From Palsa-504 sp963844625 (GTDB lineage Bacteria; Actinomycetota; Actinomycetes; Streptosporangiales; Streptosporangiaceae): a stretch of 64,000 nucleotides of DNA. Numbering within the stretch: position 1 is the stretch's first letter; each line of letters begins with the position of its first letter. Location of the stretch: positions 1 through 64,000 of the forward strand of contig CAWJPF010000018.1 in NCBI GenBank assembly GCA_963844625.1, written 5' to 3'. Shown piece after piece: positions 58,726 through 64,000 of this stretch. A program made the translations under genes and the position numbers. The notes under the pieces are model-generated. The model had not been told where the DNA came from. It did not search any database and saw nothing but the letters and a program-made list of their open reading frames with translations.

Positions 58726-59547
58726 ATGATGACCAACGTGACCGACGATCCCTTCGCCGCCGCGGCGGCCAGCGCCGCGCTTCTGACCGCCCGTACCGGC
58801 CCCCACGACATTGCGGTGGTGCTCGGCTCGGGCTGGAAGGCGGCGGCCGACGCGATCGGCCCCGCCGCCGCCGAGATCCCGCTCGCCGAGCTCGGCGGGT
58901 TTCCCGAACCGACCGTTGCCGGGCACACGCCGACGGTGCGTTCGGTCCGCGCGGGGCCGGTGCGCGTTCTGGTGTTCCTGGGCCGGGTGCACCTCTACGA
59001 GGGGCTGTCGCCGGCCACGGTGGTGCACGGCGTGCGGATGGCGGTGTCGGCGGGCTGCCGCACGGTGGTGCTGACCAACGCGGCGGGCGGCATCCGCTCC
59101 GGACTCAGCGTCGGGCAGCCCGTGCTGATCAGCGATCATCTCAACCTGACCGGCGCGTCTCCGCTGGCCGGGCCGCCGCCGTCGGTCGGCCAGCGGTTCA
59201 CCGACCTGACGGACCTGTACTCGCCGCGGCTGCGGGCCCTGGCCCGCGGCGCCGACCCTGGCCTGGCCGAGGGGGTCTACGCGATGATGCCCGGCCCGCA
59301 CTACGAGACCCCGGCGGAGATCAGGATGCTCGGCCGACTCGGCGCCAACCTGGTCGGGATGTCGACCGTGCTCGAGGCGATCGCCGCCCGTCACCTCGGG
59401 GCCGAGGTGCTCGGCATCTCGCTGGTCACCAACCTGGCGGCCGGGCTGGCCGGGCACGGCCTCAGTCACGCCGAGGTCATCGAGGCGGGCCAGGCCTCCG
59501 CCAGCCGGATGGGCGCCCTGCTCGCCGGCCTCCTGCCTGAGGTGTAA
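58726..59547 (+). CDS. punA: purine nucleoside phosphorylase
   Basis: About 273 residues from the ATG at 58726; other starts exist at 58708 and 58729. Trimeric PNP signatures: IAVVLGSGWKAAADAIG, phosphate-binding GRVHLYEG, TNAAGGIRSGL, YAMMPGPHYETPAEIRML (base site Glu), GMSTVLEAIAARHLG and ISLVTNLAAGL. It splits purine nucleosides with phosphate to base and ribose 1-phosphate. Related to salvage together with adoK at 40933, although not linked. Confidence 0.94.
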   Translation: MMTNVTDDPFAAAAASAALLTARTGPHDIAVVLGSGWKAAADAIGPAAAEIPLAELGGFPEPTVAGHTPTVRSVRAGPVRVLVFLGRVHLYEGLSPATVVHGVRMAVSAGCRTVVLTNAAGGIRSGLSVGQPVLISDHLNLTGASPLAGPPPSVGQRFTDLTDLYSPRLRALARGADPGLAEGVYAMMPGPHYETPAEIRMLGRLGANLVGMSTVLEAIAARHLGAEVLGISLVTNLAAGLAGHGLSHAEVIEAGQASASRMGALLAGLLPEV

Positions 59548-59553
59548 GCGAGC

Positions 59554-60663
59554 CTAAGCGGGCAGGTGGTCGGCCAGCGGCGCGTGATGATCGGCGCCGT
59601 CCAGCGGGTCGGCGTGCACCACGGCGCCGGCCAGCCCGCGGATCGCGTGAATCAGCCCGTGCTCGGCACTGACCGCCACCGCGTGCGCCTGCACGAGGGA
59701 GCTGCCCGCGTCCACGGAGATCTCGCACTCGGCCCGGAGCCTGCGGCCGACCCAGCGCAGCCGGACCGGCCCCACGTCCAGGACACCTGGCGTGGCCCGC
59801 AGGGTCGCCTCGGCCTGCTCGGTCAGGGCCGGATCCACGCTGTCCATGAGCCGCCGGCCTACCTCGCGGGCCGCCTGCCAGCCCACCACCGCGATGGCCG
59901 CCGTGATGAGCAATCCCACGGCCGGGTCGGCCCAGTCCCAGCCGATCGCCACCCCGCCCACCCCGGCGAGCACGGCCAGCGAGGTGAACCCGTCGGTCCG
60001 GGCGTGCAGGCCGTCGGCGACCAGCGCGGCGGAACCGATCCGGCGCCCGGTCCTGATCCGGTAGCGGGCCACCAGCTCATTGCCCGCGAAGCCCAGCCCG
60101 GCGGCGACCGCGACCGCGATCAGGTGAGTGACCGGGCGCGGGTGCAGCAGCCGCTGGGTGGCCTCGAACGCGGCCGCGGCGGAGGACACCACGATCACCG
60201 CGACGATAACGATCCCGGCCAGGTCCTCGGCCCGTCCGTAGCCGTAGGTGTACCTGCGGGTGGGACGCCGGCGGCCGATCATGAACGCGATGCCGAGCGG
60301 AACCGCGGTCAGCGCGTCGGCCGAGTTGTGCAGCGCGTCGCCGAGCAGCGCTACCGAACCGGACAGCGCGAACACCACGGCCTGCGCGAGCGCGGTCGCC
60401 CCGAGCCCGGCCAGCGAGATCCACAGTGTCCGCATGCCCGCAGCCGAGCTTTCAAGCACCGCGTCCACGCCGCTGTCATGCGAGTGCGAGTGCAGCCCGA
60501 CGGCGTGCCGGAGGCGGGCCCAGGCGCTTCGGCCCTGGCGCTCATGATCGTGATGGTGCCCGTGATCATGCTGGTACTCGTGCTCGTGAGCCTGCCCGTG
60601 ATCATGATCATGACCGTGAACCTGAGTGTGATCGAGCCTGGCAGGATGCTGCTGGTCCTTCAT
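59554..60663 (-). CDS. cation diffusion facilitator metal exporter
   Basis: 369 residues. The N-terminus (residues 15-65) is very rich in His and Asp (HGHDHDHGQAHEHEYQHDH), a metal-binding sleeve. Six helices follow with the metal sites HNSADALTAV (HxxxD) and HARTDGFTS (HxxxD), then a cytoplasmic ferredoxin-like domain (ATPGVLDVGPVRLRWVG). Zn2+, Co2+ or Cd2+ export by proton exchange is expected. Convergent with punA, six bases apart. Confidence 0.93.
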   Translation of the reverse strand: MKDQQHPARLDHTQVHGHDHDHGQAHEHEYQHDHGHHHDHERQGRSAWARLRHAVGLHSHSHDSGVDAVLESSAAGMRTLWISLAGLGATALAQAVVFALSGSVALLGDALHNSADALTAVPLGIAFMIGRRRPTRRYTYGYGRAEDLAGIVIVAVIVVSSAAAAFEATQRLLHPRPVTHLIAVAVAAGLGFAGNELVARYRIRTGRRIGSAALVADGLHARTDGFTSLAVLAGVGGVAIGWDWADPAVGLLITAAIAVVGWQAAREVGRRLMDSVDPALTEQAEATLRATPGVLDVGPVRLRWVGRRLRAECEISVDAGSSLVQAHAVAVSAEHGLIHAIRGLAGAVVHADPLDGADHHAPLADHLPA

Positions 60664-60758
60664 TCATCCAGGATGATCGCAAAAGGCCATCGCAGCACAT
60701 CGATATCAGCCAGCCGTACGCGACTGCGAACGCCTCGCATTTAGCTGAGCCAGGCCCG

Positions 60759-60908
60759 TCAGCCCCTCGGTCCCCTCAGACTCTGCAAACCCCCATGTCC
60801 CGGACATCGTTTGGCGGCGCCGGCCAGCAGGCGCCGCCGGTCGACGGCGCGGACGGCCCGGATCAGCTTCAGCTGGAGCTGGTCCGGTCCGGCGTACGTG
60901 AGCGTCAT
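60759..60908 (-). CDS. possible short protein fragment
   Basis: 49 residues from the ATG at 60906-60908: TLTYAGPDQLQLKLIRAVRA followed by DRRRLLAGAAKRCPGHGG. The first 20 residues look like a conserved actinobacterial beta-strand motif, but the remainder does not, which suggests 3' loss. Its ATG overlaps the stop of the frame at 60905-61066 (ATGA). Confidence 0.3.
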   Translation of the reverse strand: MTLTYAGPDQLQLKLIRAVRAVDRRRLLAGAAKRCPGHGGLQSLRGPRG

Positions 60909-61066
60909 GCGAAGCGACCACTCTGCTGGCGCAGCAGGATCAGGGCGGTGATCGTGGCGATGATGACGAACCCCTCGGTGAGGATGACCCAGACGGGGCC
61001 GCTCCAGAAGAACGCGTTCAAGAAGAACCCCGGCACGGCCAACCCGGCCGAGACCAGCCGGGTCAC
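60905..61066 (-). pseudogene. tail of a membrane protein
   Basis: From a GTG at 61064-61066 the frame encodes about 53 residues: VTRLVSAGLAVPGFFLNAFF, WSGPVWVILTEGFVIIATIT, then LRQQSGRFA and a stop. It has two hydrophobic segments but no ribosome site, and stops in frame lie just upstream. I take it as the 3' end of a deleted gene. The region 61067-61371 beyond it holds only the solo repeat end at 61151. Confidence 0.3.
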
Positions 61067-61150
61067 GATGATCGCAACCAGGACAGATCATCAGAAAACA
61101 CAACGAACCAGGCACAGAAACAGCAAAAGCTTGACGGGCCGCTTCATATG

Positions 61151-61171
61151 AGATCTACGGGACAGACCTTA
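61151..61171. repeat. solo terminal repeat end, copy C
   Basis: AGATCTACGGGACAGACCTTA is the exact complement of the left end of copy B (AGGTCTGTCCCGTAGATCT with the preceding TA). No matching second end or internal element sequence is near. It is either the scar of a deleted element or one end of a rearrangement. It lies next to the broken membrane protein fragment. Confidence 0.65.
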
Positions 61172-61371
61172 GTAGCCGCGCAGTCTCGCGGGCCGGACCC
61201 TGCCTTCAGCGCCGCCGCCTGCGGTTCCGGTACGGCGTCCCTGTCCATGGCCCTAGCCGCCGCGGTCGCGCTGCTGGCCTCCCTCGCCGCGATCTTCGCC
61301 CTCGGAGCGGATAATCAAAATCATTTGAGGCCGAACGATCAGTGGTGTCACCACCCGGGCTACTTTGGGGC

Positions 61372-62418
61372 ATGGCGATGAATGACGCGGACGTACCGGA
61401 GACGGCCGGGCGGATGGCGGCTGCCACGGCCGCCTTCCTGGCGGCGCTGACCGGATCACAGCGGGAGAAGGCGTGCTTCCCGTTCGGCGATGAGCGCCGC
61501 GATTGGTCTTTCGTGCCGTCGCTGGACCGGACCGGCTTGCCGATCGGCGCGCTCGACGAGGGCCAGCGCGGGCTCGCCCACGAGCTGATCGTGACCGGTA
61601 CGAGCCTGCCGGGATACGCCAAGGTCGTCTCGGTGATGGCCATGGAACACGTGCTGCGGGTGCTCCGATCCGAGGCCGCGGGGCTCTTCGACCCCGAGCG
61701 GTACTGCTTCAAGGTGTTCGGCCAGCCGGATGAGCTGATCTGGGGCTGGCAGTTCGCCGGGCATCACGTGTCACTCAACTACACCATCGCCGACGGCCGC
61801 TTCATCGCCCCCACCCCGTGCCTGCTCGGTGCCGAGCCGGCCCGCTACGGGACGCTGGACCCGCTGGCTGACGACGAGGAACTCGGCTTCGAGTTCGTAC
61901 ACTCACTGGACCCGGCCCAGCGGCGCGCCGCGATCATTCACCACCGCTCGCCGCCCGACTTCGCCACCCGGACCGTGCCGAAGATCGGCGACACCGAACG
62001 GCCAGACCCGGTGTTCGGTCCCGAGCCCGACTACCTGCTCAGCGAGGACGAACGTGACATCCTCAGCTACGTCCGCGCCAGCCCCAAGGGACTGTCCGCC
62101 CGTGACCTGAACCTGCGCCAGCTCGACGAGCTCGGCATCCTGGTCGGGGCGTTCGCGCGGCGGCTGCCGGACGAGGTCGCCGGGGTCCAGATGCGCGCCA
62201 TCGAACGCGCCGGGCTCGATAACCTCACTTTCGCCTGGGCGGGCGGCATCGAACGCGGGCACCGGCATTACTTCCGCATCGAGGGGCCCACGCTGCTCAT
62301 CGAGCACGACAACACCCAGCACAACGGCAACCACATCCACTCCGTGTGGCGTAACCCGGAGGACGACTTCGGCGACGACGTGCTCGCCGAGCACTACCGC
62401 CTGCACCACCAGGCCTGA
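61372..62418 (+). CDS. DUF3500 family protein
   Basis: 348 residues from the ATG at 61372; a GTG at 61342 adds ten. DUF3500 marks: ACFPFGDERRDWSFVPS, GLPIGALDEGQRGLAHELI, RYCFKVFGQPDELIWGWQFAGHHVSLNYTI, GHRHYFRIEGPTLLIEHDNTQHNGNHIHSVWRNPEDDFG. The histidine-rich C-terminal motif (NGNHIHSVWR) and the GHHVS motif suggest a metal site. The family is widespread but uncharacterised. Followed 65 bases later by the K+ channel gene. Confidence 0.87.
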   Translation: MAMNDADVPETAGRMAAATAAFLAALTGSQREKACFPFGDERRDWSFVPSLDRTGLPIGALDEGQRGLAHELIVTGTSLPGYAKVVSVMAMEHVLRVLRSEAAGLFDPERYCFKVFGQPDELIWGWQFAGHHVSLNYTIADGRFIAPTPCLLGAEPARYGTLDPLADDEELGFEFVHSLDPAQRRAAIIHHRSPPDFATRTVPKIGDTERPDPVFGPEPDYLLSEDERDILSYVRASPKGLSARDLNLRQLDELGILVGAFARRLPDEVAGVQMRAIERAGLDNLTFAWAGGIERGHRHYFRIEGPTLLIEHDNTQHNGNHIHSVWRNPEDDFGDDVLAEHYRLHHQA

Positions 62419-62483
62419 CGCTGCGTGAGGCTGGCGCCTGCGCTTTGCTGCGGTGATGTCGGAGGTGGGGCACGATATGTGCC

Positions 62484-63446
62484 GTGATAACTCTTCTAGT
62501 GCGTATCCTCGGTGGGCGGCAGCGGCAGCATGTGGCCGCCCTCCTCGGCTCGGCGCTCGCCTGCGTGCTGATCGGCGCCTGGCTGTTCGCGCTGACCCAG
62601 CACTATCCGTTCACGACCGGCCTGTACTGGGCGGTCACGACGGCCACGACCGTCGGATACGGTGACGTGACGCCGCATGACGGCGTCGGACGCTTGATCA
62701 GCTCGGCCGTCATGTTGACCACGATCCCGCTGCTCGCGGCGGTGTTCGCGCTCGTGACCGGCGGGGCCGCAGCGGCCGGAATTCGGAGGATACTCAACTT
62801 GGAAACCCGGTTCCCCGAGGGCACCTACCGGCTCGTCATCGGGATGAACCCCACGGTGCCCGCGATCCTGGACGAGCTGAAGGCGGCGGGGGTGCCCGTC
62901 GTGCTGGCCGCCGACGTCGAGCCGGGCACGATCCAGCCGGGCGTGCACCTGATCCGCGGCGACCCGACTCACGAGCGCACGATCGCCTCAGCCCGTCCGG
63001 CCGGGGCCCAGCAGGCCCTCATCTCCGGCGCCAGCGATGGCGATGTGCTGGTCAGCGCGGTGATATTGCGCAAGCTAGCGCCTGACCTGCCTATTACGGC
63101 CCTGGTCACCTCGGCTTCTGTGCGGGAGGCGCTGCACGACCTCGGCGTCCAGCACGCCGTGTCGGCCGACGAACTGGTGGCCCGCACCCTGGCGACGACC
63201 CTGGAAACACCGCACGCGGGCGAGATGGTCGCGCAGCTCGTGGAGTCGGGCCGGGACATCCTGGCCGAGATCGATGCCGACCCGGCCTCGATCGGCAAAG
63301 CGCTCAGCGCCGTCCGCGACGAGCGCGCCGGTCTGGTGCTCGGCGTGATCCACGCGGGCAGGTTCACCCTGGGCCTCGGCGAGGACCCGGTCATCGCACC
63401 CGGAGACCGCCTGCTAATAGCCGAGGCGGCGGCCCGCCGGCGTTGA
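62484..63446 (+). CDS. two-helix potassium channel with cytoplasmic RCK-like domains
   Basis: 320 residues, GTG start. Two helices flank the pore loop with the selectivity filter TTVGYGD (residues about 55-61), followed by a TrkA-N-like nucleotide-binding domain (VIGMNPTVPAILDEL; VLAADVEPGTI; IRGDPTHERTI) and a TrkA-C-like domain at the end (LGLGEDPVIAPGDRLLIAEA). The glycine motif of the Rossmann fold is modified (GMNPTV), so NAD binding is doubtful. It forms a tetrameric K+ channel in the membrane. Confidence 0.92.
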   Translation: MITLLVRILGGRQRQHVAALLGSALACVLIGAWLFALTQHYPFTTGLYWAVTTATTVGYGDVTPHDGVGRLISSAVMLTTIPLLAAVFALVTGGAAAAGIRRILNLETRFPEGTYRLVIGMNPTVPAILDELKAAGVPVVLAADVEPGTIQPGVHLIRGDPTHERTIASARPAGAQQALISGASDGDVLVSAVILRKLAPDLPITALVTSASVREALHDLGVQHAVSADELVARTLATTLETPHAGEMVAQLVESGRDILAEIDADPASIGKALSAVRDERAGLVLGVIHAGRFTLGLGEDPVIAPGDRLLIAEAAARRR

Positions 63447-63466
63447 TGCCCTGGGTTCAACTGGGG

Positions 63467-63594
63467 CCGAAGAGGTCGGCGTTCTGGACATGCCGCAGGC
63501 TAGTCTCCGGCTGATCATGCTCGGCTGCGAGTTCGACGTGCACGAACCGCCCGCACTCATCGACCATCCGGCCGCTGTGGCCGCCCGAGGCTAG
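63467..63594 (+). pseudogene. C-terminal fragment of a WYL-domain regulator
   Basis: In frame from about 63467 the sequence encodes GAEEVGVLDMPQASLRLIML, then GCEFDVHEPPALIDHPAAVAARG and a stop at 63592-63594. The EFDVHEPPALI part resembles the end of WYL-domain (YafY-type) transcription regulators (PFEVLEPPELR). No N-terminal part is present. Its stop overlaps the end of the convergent LuxR gene. I take it as a remnant. Confidence 0.4.
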
Positions 63595-64000
63595 AGCCTG
63601 GCCTCTTCGCTCGTTAGGGCGAGTTTCTGCGCGAGGTCGTCGCGAGAGTGGATGCGAAGCTTCTGGTAGACGTGGCGAAGGTGGTACTCGACCGTCTTCG
63701 GGCTGAGAAAGAGTGCGGCTGCGGTTTCCCGTGTCGTCTTTCCCCCGGCCAGCAGAAGCGCGATTTGCAGCTCTTGCGGGGTCAGTTCGTCAATCATGCT
63801 TGGGCCCCGCCTGCGGCGCCTCTCGCCGGTCGCCGCGAGCTCGGTGCGGGCGCGATCGGCCCAGGGGCGGGCGTCCAGGCGGTCGAATGTATTCACGGCG
63901 GCGCGGAGCTGCTCACGGGCCAAGACCCGGTTTCGGGCTCGCCGCAACCGCTCGCCGTACGCCAGTTGCGTGCGCGCCGTCTCGAACGTATCGGGCGTCT
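63591..64000 (-). CDS. large LuxR-family (LAL-type) regulator, C-terminal part only
   Basis: About 136 residues are visible and the gene continues beyond 64000. The visible part is FETARTQLAYGERLRRARNR and VLAREQLRAAVNTFDRLDARPW, the last tetratricopeptide-like helices of LAL regulators, followed by a LuxR helix-turn-helix (LTPQELQIALLLAGGKTTRETAAALF; KTVEYHLRHVYQKLRIHSRDDLA). LAL proteins have about 900 residues with an N-terminal AAA+ ATPase; that part is not visible. Transcription activator of unknown target. Confidence 0.88.
   Translation of the reverse strand, partial: TPDTFETARTQLAYGERLRRARNRVLAREQLRAAVNTFDRLDARPWADRARTELAATGERRRRRGPSMIDELTPQELQIALLLAGGKTTRETAAALFLSPKTVEYHLRHVYQKLRIHSRDDLAQKLALTSEEARL

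Noticed and set aside
60426..61151. Plus-strand frame of 241 residues over the histidine-rich start of the metal exporter
   Set aside because: It is antisense to the exporter N-terminus and to short minus-strand remnants, with shadow-type composition.

Overview
The window is 64 kb of high-GC DNA from an actinomycete. GTG and TTG starts, ATGA or GTGA gene overlaps, the PimB-type mannosyltransferase, the actinobacterial qcrCAB/ctaCDEF supercomplex genes, DUF3043 and the PspA-PspAA-HtpX-PspAB set all point to Actinomycetota. A member of Streptosporangiales or a relative is my best guess, by inference from gene style only. No tRNA, rRNA, CRISPR array or complete insertion sequence was seen.

Layout. 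1-7.1 kb, minus strand: a cation P-type ATPase cut by the window edge, an APC permease, carbamate kinase, a small lipoprotein and a YfcC-family carrier. 7.1-11.3 kb, plus strand: an orphan N-terminal ATPase fragment, a small conserved protein, a STAS protein, a carboxylesterase and two poorly known proteins. 11.1-16.2 kb: ROK glucokinase with a repeat-rich partner, a phosphoesterase, a long-chain acyl-CoA synthetase, and a coupled pair of very small genes. 16.3-23.6 kb: a repeat element, a membrane protein, pimB, an NlpC/P60 hydrolase, a DnaQ-like exonuclease, a stand-alone Lrp/AsnC ligand domain and trpD.

23.6-39.5 kb is the respiratory core. ctaE-qcrC-qcrA-qcrB (plus) and ctaC-ctaD-ctaF (minus) encode the bcc-aa3 supercomplex, and a CtaG-like assembly protein lies nearby. 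Between the two sets are a four-gene ABC exporter operon and a divergent histidine kinase/LuxR response regulator pair. 39.6-48.2 kb: two exported proteins, adenosine kinase, an ErpA/HesB protein, the PSP membrane-stress operon with htpX broken by a frameshift, an aldo/keto reductase and an anti-sigma-type ATPase. 48.4-53.3 kb: a pentose locus with xylB, twin operators, xylA, a decayed GH127 arabinofuranosidase and a LacI regulator. 53.4-64 kb: an ECF sigma factor, a GntR-ABC operon, a serine hydrolase overlapping a DedA gene, purine nucleoside phosphorylase, a CDF metal exporter, a DUF3500 protein, a K+ channel and the 3' end of a large LuxR regulator.

Most notable beyond ordinary genes: two related non-coding elements with terminal inverted repeats (16.3-16.86 kb and, inverted, 37.68-38.44 kb) plus a lone third end at 61.15 kb; the htpX frameshift just before its zinc motif; the gutted GH127 gene next to its likely regulator; paired palindromic operators before xylA; and several gene fragments suggesting repeated small deletions. 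I did not find a convincing wholly new multi-gene system. The best candidate for uncharacterised biology is the coupled pair of small genes at 15752-16152.
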